DNA of 64,000 nt from Parabacteroides gordonii MS-1 = DSM 23371. Lineage in GTDB: Bacteria > Bacteroidota > Bacteroidia > Bacteroidales > Tannerellaceae. Each line of letters begins with the position of its first letter. Position 1 is the first letter of the stretch. A model generated the notes under the pieces. That model searched no databases, was not told the origin of the DNA, and worked only from the letters and a program-made list of their open reading frames with translations. Where the stretch lies: NCBI RefSeq assembly GCF_000969825.1, contig NZ_KQ033920.1, positions 124,001-188,000 on the forward strand. Direction: 5' to 3'. This document shows positions 44,629 to 53,418 of this stretch, piece by piece. Position numbers and translations under genes: made by a program.

Positions 44629-47600
44629 ATGTTAGCTATAACGAAATATATTTATTTGTGTTTTCTGTCTTTTTATTGTTTAACCGTACTACAAGCTGCA
44701 CCGGAGTACCATTTCAAGCAGATTTCACTCAGGGAAGGATTATCAGAGTCTATGGTTAAATGTGTTTTGACAGACCATAAAGGAATAATCTGGATTGGTA
44801 CCCATTTGGGGTTGAATAGCTTTGACCGGGAGAAAATAAAGACTTACTATCATGATAAAAAAGATCCCTGTTCTATCCCTGATAATAATATTCATTTTAT
44901 GGTAGAAGATTCTTTACTTAACCTATGGGTTTCGACAGGACAGGGGATGGCCTTGTATGACCGTGAAAAAGACATCTTCCACCCGGTACTCTTCAATGAA
45001 AATCAATTAAAGATCCAGGCTTATGTGTCTGTAAAAGACGGACTCTTGCTTTTTGGGAAAGGTGAGTTTTATAAATATAACTATTCCGACAGGCAAATCG
45101 TCTCCTTGCCGATCCATGCTACAGAGGATGCCTGTATCTGGTTTGAAAAAGCGTGTGGCTATCATCAGTCGGACAACCTGATTCTGTTGGCATCCCGTTG
45201 GAACGGCTTGTGGGAGTACAATGACAGGACAGGAGCTCTGCGGCGTTCCTCTTTGGTAAAAGACTATCAGATTGCTGCACTGCTGATTGATTCTTCAGAT
45301 AATCTATGGCTGTCACCCTACGGAAAAGGGCTTGTCGGGTACGACCGCACTAAGAAAGAGATTTGCCGCCTGCATGCTTCCCGGGATTTATCCAATGGGA
45401 TCATTCTGGATATAAAAGAGCGGGAAGGCAAACTCTGGCTGGCTACAGATGGAGGCGGTATCAATATATATGATAAGGAGAATGGAACCGTAGATGTTAT
45501 TAATCATGTTCCCGGCAAGTCTTCTTCTCTGCCTGTAAATTCTTTCTGGTGCCTGTATAATGATCCCGATAATAATATGTGGGCGGGTAGTATCAGAGGC
45601 GGCCTGATCGGAATGAAGGAGATCTATATGAGGACTTATCAGGATGTATTCCTTAATTCCGCTTATGGTTTGAGTGAGAAAGCCGTTAGCAGTATGTACG
45701 AGGATCTGGATAATATGATCTGGTTGGGTACGGATGGGGGAGGTATGAACCGTCTCGATCCTCATACCGGGTTGTTCCGCCATTACCCGTCCACCTATCC
45801 GTCGAAAATTGTTTCCATAATCGATTATAATGCGACGGAACTGCTCTATTCTGGCTTCGGAGAGGGGTTGTTCCTACTTAATAAGCAGACCGGAAAGGTG
45901 CGGGAATATCCGGTAATTAATACAGATAAACATAACACCTTGTTCAAGTCAGGTAAATCGGTACATCTGTTCCGTCTGGATGAAATGCGTTTTTACCTGT
46001 TGGCAGACAGTGTTTATCTGTACGACCAGTCTGCCCGTAAACTGACGACGGTGGATGCGGAGGTGGGTGGAGCGACGTTCTCTTCCCTCAATCTGATAAC
46101 CAGGGAGAAGAACGTTAGTTATCTGTGGGGAGAAAATGACCTGTTCGTATTGGATCATACGAGGAATAACATACGGGTGCTCCATTCTTTTGCAGACTCG
46201 ATAGGAGTGATTGCCGCAGCCACCAAAGGTCAGGGCGAAGATATATGGATCGGGACTTCGGTAGGATTGTACCGCTTTCATCCGGAAAAGAAAACGTTGA
46301 GCCCTATCGAGAACGACCGTTTCCTCGGTACTACCTCGCTTGGCTTCGACAAATCCGGCCGTTTATGGATCGGAACGCATAACGGGCTATACGCTTATAT
46401 GCCGGATGACGGTAAAATCATGATGTTCGGCGAGTCTGACGGTGTGTATGCGAACGAATATATTGCTAAACCTCCGCTGATAACCGGAGACGGGGATATC
46501 TATATGGCCGGTATGATGGGACTGGTACATATCGAGAACGATCTCCCTTTTCCGGAAAATCCCGATCCCGTAATAGGTCTGCTGGATGTGATACTGAACG
46601 GGGCATCTGCCGGTTCGGCGGCAAGCCGGGATGGGAATATGATCTCTGTCCCCTGGAATTATACCTCGTTGATAGCTAAGGTGATTGTCAGGGAGAATGA
46701 CCTGATGCGGAAGAAGCTGTTCCGCTATTATATAAAAGGTACGCAGGAAGAGATGGTGGAGTCGTCCAACCATACGATCGCGTTTCATGCCTTGTCTGTC
46801 GGTAAATACGAAATATGGGTGTCCTGCAGTAAGAAGAACGGGGATTGGAGCGTACCCGTCAAGCTCCTGTCTGTGGAGGTGATGCCGCCCTGGTGGCGTA
46901 CAAACTGGTTCCTGTTCTGTTGCGTATTGGTGGCGGTGGCCGGCCTGTCCGTCGTTTTCTGGCTTGTTATGAAGAGACAGGAGACAAGGATGATATGGGC
47001 GATGAAGGAACATGAACAGAGGACATATGAAGAAAAGATCCGTTTCCTTATCAACCTGAACCATGAGCTTCGTACGCCCCTGACCCTGATCTACTCGCCG
47101 CTTAAACGGCTCCTCAATTCGGGAGAGATCGACAACGCCGCCCATAGCAGGCAACTGGAAGATATTCTGAAACAGACCCGCCGCGTGAAAGACATCATCG
47201 ATATGGTACTGGATGTCCGTAAAATGGAGACCGGGACGGAAACGCTTTCCATCGGATCGCATAAACTGAATGATTGGATACGTGAGGTGGCAGATGCATT
47301 CAAAGAGGAGTTGCTTCATAAGAATATTAACCTGGAATATCAGTTGGACGGTTCGGTCGGGGAAGTCCCCTTTGATGCGGCAAAATGTGAGATAGTCCTG
47401 TCGAACCTGATAATGAATGCGTTGAAATTCAGTAATGCGAACACTTGTATTACCGTATCTTCCCATTTGGAAGAGGATTATGTGCGTGTCTCCGTTTCCG
47501 ACCAGGGTATCGGGCTGGATAATGTCGATATAACCCGGCTGTTTGAACGCTTCTACCAGGGTACCCACGACAGGCACGGGACAGGGATCGGTTTGTCTTA

Positions 47601-48555
47601 TGCCCGCTTATTGGTGGAAATGCACGGGGGACGCATCGGGGCGGCAAACAATGCCGGGAAGGGAGCCACATTCTTTTATGAATTACCCTTGAATAATACG
47701 ACGACATCGATCGTTGCCAGGCCTTACCTGAATGAGCTGTTGGTTTCTTCCGGAGAAAAAAACGATACGGCTGTCGATTTCTCCGTCAGGAAATACTCCG
47801 TCCTGGTCGTGGAGGACGAGCCGGAACTGCGGAATTATCTGAAAGTCTCCCTGAAAGAGTCTTTCCGGCAGGTATATGTGGCGGGGGATGGTGTCGAGGG
47901 GTTCGATATGGCTATCCGCCATTTGCCGGATATCATCATCAGTGATGTCATGATGCCCCGTATGGATGGTTTTGAGTTTTGCCGGCTGTTGAAGAGTAAC
48001 CTGGAGGTCAGCCATATCCCGGTCATCCTGCTGACAGCCCGTACCGATCAGGCCAGTACGGTACAGGGATATAAGGAAGGGGCGGACTTTTATCTGCCGA
48101 AACCGTTCGACCTGGAGTTCCTTCTTGCCATCGTCCGCAACCTTTTGAAGAACAGGGAAGCTGTCAAACTACGTTATAAAGAGGGTGGGGAGACTGTCTC
48201 GCCTAAAGAAGATACGATCAGCAACGCCGATGAACAGTTTGTGAAAAAACTGAACGACCTGATCAGGGAACAGCTGGAAAACCCGGAGCTGGATGTGAAC
48301 TTTGTAGCTACGCAAATGGCCATGAGCCGGGCCTCGCTATACAATAAGCTGAAAGCACTGACGGGTGTCAGCATCGGCGATTATATCAATAAATTCAGAA
48401 TGGCCCGTGTGATGGAACTGTTGGCCGATAAGGAACTGAGCCTTCTGGAGATATCCGAAAAGGCCGGGTTTACCAACCAGCGCTATTTCAGTACGGTATT
48501 TAAACAGGCCTATGGGACTACACCGTCTAAATACCGTCAGGAGCATTTTTCCTGA
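44629..48555 (+). CDS. Hybrid two-component system regulator (HTCS)
   Basis: A 1308-residue one-protein signalling system. A signal segment (residues 1-25) precedes about 14 periplasmic propeller repeats (ISLREGLSESMVKCVLTDHK, GIIWIGTHLGLNSFDREKIK, later GLYRFHPEKK). A Y_Y_Y-like domain is at about 650-750 and a membrane segment at about 757-780. The kinase core has H812 in LNHELRTPLTLIYSPLK and GTGIGLSYARLLVEMHGG. The receiver has D1106 in IISDVMMPRMDG and a lysine near 1156. A C-terminal AraC-type helix-turn-helix ends GFTNQRYFSTVFKQAYGTTP. It probably senses a breakdown product of the glycan cut by the adjacent GH20 and GH2 enzymes. The upstream segment looks invertible. Confidence 0.96.
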   Translation: MLAITKYIYLCFLSFYCLTVLQAAPEYHFKQISLREGLSESMVKCVLTDHKGIIWIGTHLGLNSFDREKIKTYYHDKKDPCSIPDNNIHFMVEDSLLNLWVSTGQGMALYDREKDIFHPVLFNENQLKIQAYVSVKDGLLLFGKGEFYKYNYSDRQIVSLPIHATEDACIWFEKACGYHQSDNLILLASRWNGLWEYNDRTGALRRSSLVKDYQIAALLIDSSDNLWLSPYGKGLVGYDRTKKEICRLHASRDLSNGIILDIKEREGKLWLATDGGGINIYDKENGTVDVINHVPGKSSSLPVNSFWCLYNDPDNNMWAGSIRGGLIGMKEIYMRTYQDVFLNSAYGLSEKAVSSMYEDLDNMIWLGTDGGGMNRLDPHTGLFRHYPSTYPSKIVSIIDYNATELLYSGFGEGLFLLNKQTGKVREYPVINTDKHNTLFKSGKSVHLFRLDEMRFYLLADSVYLYDQSARKLTTVDAEVGGATFSSLNLITREKNVSYLWGENDLFVLDHTRNNIRVLHSFADSIGVIAAATKGQGEDIWIGTSVGLYRFHPEKKTLSPIENDRFLGTTSLGFDKSGRLWIGTHNGLYAYMPDDGKIMMFGESDGVYANEYIAKPPLITGDGDIYMAGMMGLVHIENDLPFPENPDPVIGLLDVILNGASAGSAASRDGNMISVPWNYTSLIAKVIVRENDLMRKKLFRYYIKGTQEEMVESSNHTIAFHALSVGKYEIWVSCSKKNGDWSVPVKLLSVEVMPPWWRTNWFLFCCVLVAVAGLSVVFWLVMKRQETRMIWAMKEHEQRTYEEKIRFLINLNHELRTPLTLIYSPLKRLLNSGEIDNAAHSRQLEDILKQTRRVKDIIDMVLDVRKMETGTETLSIGSHKLNDWIREVADAFKEELLHKNINLEYQLDGSVGEVPFDAAKCEIVLSNLIMNALKFSNANTCITVSSHLEEDYVRVSVSDQGIGLDNVDITRLFERFYQGTHDRHGTGIGLSYARLLVEMHGGRIGAANNAGKGATFFYELPLNNTTTSIVARPYLNELLVSSGEKNDTAVDFSVRKYSVLVVEDEPELRNYLKVSLKESFRQVYVAGDGVEGFDMAIRHLPDIIISDVMMPRMDGFEFCRLLKSNLEVSHIPVILLTARTDQASTVQGYKEGADFYLPKPFDLEFLLAIVRNLLKNREAVKLRYKEGGETVSPKEDTISNADEQFVKKLNDLIREQLENPELDVNFVATQMAMSRASLYNKLKALTGVSIGDYINKFRMARVMELLADKELSLLEISEKAGFTNQRYFSTVFKQAYGTTPSKYRQEHFS

Positions 48556-48560
48556 TGAAT

Positions 48561-49223
48561 TTATTTAATGATAGGCAACAGGTAAATGATACGGGCAGAG
48601 ATTACCTGGCCGGATGCTTTGCTGAAATGGTCGCTTTTACGGGTGTTGTAGATATCTCCCAACGCATAGTAGTAACGCCCTTCGAGCAGGAAATAACCGA
48701 TACCTGTGCGTAGCTCGATACCGGGGCCACCGCATAGTCCCCAGTCGAATTTCTTCTGGATAGGCAGATTATGTTGTGTATTGTCACCTGTATTCGGTGA
48801 TTGACCGTTCAGGTTCTCACTGGTGCTTTCGCCAAAGGCATAGCCCAACTTCGGCCCCAGGTTCACATAGAACTTGAACTTGTTGCTACCGAAATAGATA
48901 TGTGTGAAGAACGGTATTTCGAAGTAGTTGATCGTGCGGCTGTAGTTATATTTCGGATCGTCGAACTCCTCTTCCCAACCCTGCTGGCTGAAGTTGAGCT
49001 CGGTTTGCAGGCCGAGATTCTTTTCCGAGTTCCAGCGCAGTACCAGTCCGCCGTTGTATCCCTGCTTCATCTTGGTCGATACCCTGGGACTAAAGCTGAC
49101 GGACGAAAAGTTCATACCGAACGAGGCGCCAACCGATACTTCCTGTGGAAATTTACTCTGTGCTTTGCTTCCGGCAATGACAGCCAGGCACAAAGAGGAT
49201 ATGATTAAAATCTTTCTGATCAT
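48561..49223 (-). CDS. PorT-family outer-membrane beta-barrel protein
   Basis: A 220-residue small barrel protein. A signal peptide (MIRKILIISSLCLAVIAGSK, cleavage after KAQ) precedes alternating strands of the PorT-like family: VSVGASFGMNFSSVSFSPRV, GGLVLRWNSEKNLGLQTELN and FDWGLCGGPGIELRTGIGYF. It ends in ISARIIYLLPIIK. Its start overlaps the stop of the LysM protein gene (4 bases, ATGA), so the two are translationally coupled. The HTCS gene ends 5 bases from its stop on the opposite strand. Function unknown; it may anchor the LysM protein in the envelope (inference). Confidence 0.82.
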   Translation of the reverse strand: MIRKILIISSLCLAVIAGSKAQSKFPQEVSVGASFGMNFSSVSFSPRVSTKMKQGYNGGLVLRWNSEKNLGLQTELNFSQQGWEEEFDDPKYNYSRTINYFEIPFFTHIYFGSNKFKFYVNLGPKLGYAFGESTSENLNGQSPNTGDNTQHNLPIQKKFDWGLCGGPGIELRTGIGYFLLEGRYYYALGDIYNTRKSDHFSKASGQVISARIIYLLPIIK

Positions 49224-51001
49224 CTTACTTCGCTGCGTGTTACATTATAGTCGTTCTGGTAGTGAACGATAAATATATTGGTATTGATAAATCCTCCCCA
49301 GTTGTTGACCCGTTCGAAGTCGAAGCCTGTCTGTATACCTTTGTAACGGATCTTGCCCAGATTGTTTTCGAAGTTCGCTCCGTATTTCTTGATCGCATCG
49401 AAGAAGAACATGCCGGTATCGAAACCTAATATACCATATTTAGGGAAGTAATTGATCAGGCTTTTGCTGTACCAGGTCTTGTATTTCGAATAGAAATCCG
49501 AGACTTCGGACGATAGGTTGTCCGCATAGAAGTTACTATATATATAGGTATTCAATGCGAAGAAATCGTCGAGGCATTCGCGGGTGTAGGTCTGCCATTC
49601 CGGATAACCGAAAAGGGTGATGTTGTATTCCGGCTTTGCTTCCGAAAGCATACGCAGGGGCGATTTGAATTTGTTCAGCGCTTCCAGCTTGCCGGTAGTC
49701 GGGACGACAACGTTTCGTTTGTCCTTGCTCATTGTCGCTTCCAGGTCGGTCGGGAATGTCTCGGCCGAGTAGGTCAGTTCGCGCCAGGCGATGTTCCGCT
49801 GTTTCATTTCGGCTTTGAAGGCTTTCATGAAGTCGGCCTTGTCTTCTGTTCCGGGAACGGTCAGCAAAACGATGTTGTCGTTGGCAAACAGGTCGCAACC
49901 GGCCTGCGAAGCCTTGGCATACAGGTAGGAATGCGGGGTATTTACCTGGAAGATATTTGCGTTGGATAATACATCGTCGTTTCTGGAAGTGAACGGGATC
50001 ACGTATTTGATATTGTTCTTTTCTGCAAAGGCGGCTACCGGGGCTATCTGTTCGTTTTGAACGGCTCCGATGATCAGGTTGGCTTCTTTCAGCTTATCGT
50101 CTTTCAGTATCTCTTTCAGCTTCTTGGTACCGTTGCCGGTGTCGAATACCGACAGTTCGATGGAACATCCGCTGTTGCGCAGGCTATCGACGGCAAGCAG
50201 CATACCTTCGTAATATTCAATGAAGCGGGGAGATTCGTCCGTCATGAACGGCAACAACAGGGCTACCTTGATCATATTCAGTCGCTTGATCTCTTTGGGG
50301 GCGGACAAGAGGGCATTCACGTCCCTTTCGTGCATCACCGGAGCGGATTCGGTCACGACGTCTTTTGTCTCTACCGGTATTTTAATGACCATGCCGGCTT
50401 TTACCCCGTTCTTCAGTTCCGGGTTCCGTTTGATCAGTTCAGCGCTGGATATATTGAACTTCCGGCAGATGCGGTACATGGTTTCTTTTTTAGCGATCGT
50501 ATAGTCGATCTCCTTTGTCACGGTCTTTACCTCTTTGGTAGGCAGCGACTCGATAGGAGTGGCCGGGATACGGATCGTTTTGCCGATAGTGAAGGTGGAA
50601 GTCGACAGACCGGGGTTTGCTTCGATGATGTCCGGGCCGGGTACAGCATACCGGATAGACAGGGAGTAAAGCGTTTCTTTGGGCTGTATCGTGTGATATA
50701 AAAAGTTATCTTCCGTCTTGTCCAATGAAGCGGAGCCTGCATCGCGCTGCGGGATCTTTAGTGTAGACCCGGCTTTGATCGACTCGCGGCTTTCGGGATT
50801 CAGGCGATAGATGTCGTCGACAGTTACCCCGTACATGGTAGCGATAGAGTAAACGGTCTGTCCCCGCTCTATGGTATGATAAAATATATTATCATTTAGT
50901 TCGTTAGTAGTAATAATCCGTGCTCTGTTGTTTTGTGAATGCAGGGAAACGCAGGCAAAACTCAGGCACAACGTCAATACGTATATACTAATCTTATTCA
51001 T
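49220..51001 (-). CDS. LysM protein with a periplasmic-binding-protein-like domain
   Basis: A 593-residue exported protein. The signal peptide is MNKISIYVLTLCLSFACVSL. Three LysM peptidoglycan-binding modules follow at about 40-85 (FYHTIERGQTVYSIATMYGV), 99-145 (YHTIQPKETLYSLSIRYAVP) and 164-210 (YTIAKKETMYRICRKFNISS). From about 240 onward it has a branched-chain amino-acid receptor-like (PBP1) fold: MIKVALLLPFMTDESPRFIE, YYEGMLLAVDSLRNSGCSIE, ANLIIGAVQNEQIAPVAAFA. The layout recalls envelope factors such as LpoA that regulate cell-wall synthesis, but that is only analogy. It is coupled to the PorT-like gene. Confidence 0.85.
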   Translation of the reverse strand: MNKISIYVLTLCLSFACVSLHSQNNRARIITTNELNDNIFYHTIERGQTVYSIATMYGVTVDDIYRLNPESRESIKAGSTLKIPQRDAGSASLDKTEDNFLYHTIQPKETLYSLSIRYAVPGPDIIEANPGLSTSTFTIGKTIRIPATPIESLPTKEVKTVTKEIDYTIAKKETMYRICRKFNISSAELIKRNPELKNGVKAGMVIKIPVETKDVVTESAPVMHERDVNALLSAPKEIKRLNMIKVALLLPFMTDESPRFIEYYEGMLLAVDSLRNSGCSIELSVFDTGNGTKKLKEILKDDKLKEANLIIGAVQNEQIAPVAAFAEKNNIKYVIPFTSRNDDVLSNANIFQVNTPHSYLYAKASQAGCDLFANDNIVLLTVPGTEDKADFMKAFKAEMKQRNIAWRELTYSAETFPTDLEATMSKDKRNVVVPTTGKLEALNKFKSPLRMLSEAKPEYNITLFGYPEWQTYTRECLDDFFALNTYIYSNFYADNLSSEVSDFYSKYKTWYSKSLINYFPKYGILGFDTGMFFFDAIKKYGANFENNLGKIRYKGIQTGFDFERVNNWGGFINTNIFIVHYQNDYNVTRSEVR

Positions 51002-51023
51002 TTGCTGATTGGAATATTTACCG

Positions 51024-51031
51024 CAAAGATA
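51024..51031 (-). promoter_or_regulatory. -7 box for the LysM and PorT-like operon
   Basis: CAAAGATA on the plus strand is TATCTTTG on the minus strand, a perfect TAnnTTTG, 23 bases before the LysM start codon. It is back to back with the promoter of the T9SS-sorted protein. Confidence 0.5.
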
Positions 51032-51052
51032 GTGTATGTCCGTATAAAATAC

Positions 51053-51060
51053 TAATTTTG
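51053..51060 (+). promoter_or_regulatory. -7 box for the T9SS-sorted protein operon
   Basis: TAATTTTG is a perfect TAnnTTTG 22 bases before the start codon at 51083. No clear -33 element is seen. Confidence 0.5.
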
Positions 51061-51082
51061 GAAGCTAATTAGGTGATAATAT

Positions 51083-52447
51083 ATGCAAAGGAATTGTTTA
51101 AGAAGAGTGCTCGGGACGCTCTGTTTTCTGTTGTTGGTACTTACAGCACATGCTCAAAAATATACGGTGACAGGGGGGCAAGGGACGCCGCTGCTGGCTT
51201 TCGATGAAAGTGCAAATAGCAGTAAGTTTCAGGTTTACCTAGTATATGGTATGGATAATGTTGAAATACGATATACCCCTACATCAAGCTCATATCAGTG
51301 GTATCGTTATAAAAATAAAGCCGGAGCCGGAGGTGATGGGGAAAGAATATCTTCCGAACAGGAGGGTGGAACTACTGTTATCCGTAATATCGAAGAAGGA
51401 TATGGATATTACGTAGTTGAAGATGATAATATGGCGAAAACGGGGGGGTATGTCTGGATTATCGATTATAGTAAATATGCTTTTGATATCACCCGTTTAT
51501 ATGTAGACGCAGAAAGAAGTAATTGTGATTATATGGCTTTAGGCGCAACCGCTGATATGAAAGATATGAAATACTATACTCCATCAGGTTCTTCCAAGAT
51601 ATTGGATCGGGAGTTTGATATTACTTATCAGACAATGAAACTAATGGGAGAGGATGATATTTATACAACGGTGACTGTCGATACGATTATTGATCCTTTC
51701 AAGAAAGTACTTCCTCCTCCGCTTTGTGATACCGATGTTACGTTGAAAGGCGATCTGTTTGCCCGTCATTTCGGAATGGAGAAAGTTATAACGAGTGATG
51801 TCTACCAAGCGGTAGCCGTAGATGCAGTGGTGAAGATAGACACTGTGTCATACGCAAGCGATGTTCCTAACCTTGTAGTGAAGGGAGACAGCTTATCGGC
51901 TCCTGTCGAGTTTAACTTTACGGCAATAGCCAATACTCCGGTAGCGGCTGTGTTCAAATGGACTATCTCCCAGAAGAATGAAGGCGGAAAAAATACGCCG
52001 CTGTCCACTTCTCCTAATGAAGATGTTAATTATGTATTCAACCAGAATGGCACCTATTTTGTTGATTTAGAAATATCAGACCGTACGTTGGCATGTACAT
52101 GGAAGCTGGAAGAACCGATTACCATAAACATTTCAGACACATATATCGATGTCCCGAATGCATTCTCTCCCGGTACGACTCCCGGCATAAACGACGAGTT
52201 CAGAGTGGCTTACCGCTCCCTTACCCGTTTCAAATGCTGGATATTCAACCGATGGGGGGCTGAAATATATTACTGGACAGACCCGTCGAAGGGCTGGGAC
52301 GGTAAGAAAGGAGGGAAGTATGTTGCTCCCGGTGTTTATTTTTACGTGATAGAGGCGACCGGCTCGGACGGTAAGTCAATAAAGAAAAAAGGTTCAATTA
52401 ACATTCTTAGATCAAAACGAATTGATGATGAAATTATCGAGGAATAG
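51083..52447 (+). CDS. Exported protein with a gliding motility-type (T9SS type B) C-terminal sorting domain
   Basis: A 454-residue protein. A signal peptide (RRVLGTLCFLLLVLTAHAQ) leads to a unique N-terminal half (YTVTGGQGTPLLAFDESANS), then a PKD-like region at about 265-350. The C-terminal about 85 residues fit the gliding motility-associated sorting domain: VPNAFSPGTTPGINDEFRVA, FKCWIFNRWGAEIYYWTDPS, GWDGKKGGKYVAPGVYFYVI. Such domains direct secretion by the type IX system and anchoring at the cell surface. No T9SS machinery gene is in this window. It overlaps the lytic transglycosylase start by about 20 bases and shares an operon with uvrA. Confidence 0.85.
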   Translation: MQRNCLRRVLGTLCFLLLVLTAHAQKYTVTGGQGTPLLAFDESANSSKFQVYLVYGMDNVEIRYTPTSSSYQWYRYKNKAGAGGDGERISSEQEGGTTVIRNIEEGYGYYVVEDDNMAKTGGYVWIIDYSKYAFDITRLYVDAERSNCDYMALGATADMKDMKYYTPSGSSKILDREFDITYQTMKLMGEDDIYTTVTVDTIIDPFKKVLPPPLCDTDVTLKGDLFARHFGMEKVITSDVYQAVAVDAVVKIDTVSYASDVPNLVVKGDSLSAPVEFNFTAIANTPVAAVFKWTISQKNEGGKNTPLSTSPNEDVNYVFNQNGTYFVDLEISDRTLACTWKLEEPITINISDTYIDVPNAFSPGTTPGINDEFRVAYRSLTRFKCWIFNRWGAEIYYWTDPSKGWDGKKGGKYVAPGVYFYVIEATGSDGKSIKKKGSINILRSKRIDDEIIEE

Positions 52448-53399
52448 TATATTTAGTTTTTTATCGGGAGGCCTGGTTTGCCTGACGGCTTGCCTTTCGA
52501 TCAGTTCAAGTGACTCTGAAAAAGTTTTGGAGGGAAAGCCGGTCGTTATGGCGATGACGGCTTCACCGGATATCCCTTCGTCCGTTGTCTTTTGTGGAGA
52601 GCCGATAGACCTCACCCGCTACAATATGCGTGAGGGGTTCGATCGTGAATTAAGTAGCTTTACTTATTTCCATTCGACTACGATGCTCCTGATCAAACGT
52701 GCCAACCGTTACTTTCCGGTTATCGAACCGATACTGAAAGCCAACGGTATCCCTGACGATTTTAAATACCTGGCCGTGATAGAGAGCCATCTCGATCCTC
52801 GGGTATCTTCTCCTGCACGTGCAGTCGGGATGTGGCAATTCATGGAAGCGACAGGTAAGCAGTACGGTCTGGCAATTACTCCGACCGTCGACGAACGCTG
52901 CCACGTAGCCAAGGCGACCGAAGCCGCCTGCAAGTACCTGAAAGCGGCGCATGCCAAGTATGGCGACTGGGCCAATGTAGCCGCCTCTTACAACGCAGGC
53001 ATGGGGCGTATCTCCGGCGAATTGACCAAACAGACTGCCGACAGTACCTTCGACCTCTGGCTGGTAGAAGAAACGAGCCGTTACGTATATCGTATCATGG
53101 CAATCAAACAGATATTCGAGAATCCGTATAAATATGGCTTTGTGCTTCGTGCCGAAGACCTGTACAAGCCGATCGCGTGTGAAGACGTAGCCGTATCGTC
53201 CGATATCCAGGACTTATCCGACTTCGCACAGAAGAACGGGATCACCTATGCCGACCTGAAGCGTTTCAACCCCTGGTTGCGCGACCGTAAGTTGCAGACC
53301 CTGGGCAAGACCTATACGCTCCAGATCCCCAAACAAAACGAAATGTATTACAAAACTCCCAACACCTATGTACATTATTCGGGTTGGGTGGTAAGATAA
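52425..53399 (+). CDS. Lytic transglycosylase lipoprotein with SLT domain and a C-terminal LysM-like region
   Basis: A 324-residue enzyme that cleaves the glycan strands of peptidoglycan. The lipobox LVCLTAC places the lipid on C23. The SLT domain has its catalytic glutamate E120 in YLAVIESHLDPRVSSPARAV, followed by GMWQFMEATGKQYGL and NVAASYNAGMGRI. A LysM-like end (LSDFAQKNGITYADLKRFNP) is similar to MltD. The start is ATG 52425 (52428 equally possible), overlapping the previous gene by about 23 bases. uvrA begins 19 bases after its stop. Confidence 0.9.
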   Translation: MMKLSRNSIFSFLSGGLVCLTACLSISSSDSEKVLEGKPVVMAMTASPDIPSSVVFCGEPIDLTRYNMREGFDRELSSFTYFHSTTMLLIKRANRYFPVIEPILKANGIPDDFKYLAVIESHLDPRVSSPARAVGMWQFMEATGKQYGLAITPTVDERCHVAKATEAACKYLKAAHAKYGDWANVAASYNAGMGRISGELTKQTADSTFDLWLVEETSRYVYRIMAIKQIFENPYKYGFVLRAEDLYKPIACEDVAVSSDIQDLSDFAQKNGITYADLKRFNPWLRDRKLQTLGKTYTLQIPKQNEMYYKTPNTYVHYSGWVVR

Positions 53400-53418
53400 A
53401 ACGCCGATAGTAAAGAGT

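Noticed and set aside
46387-47577. 396-codon minus-strand ORF inside the HTCS gene
   Set aside because: Antisense to the kinase core of the HTCS; no coding character.
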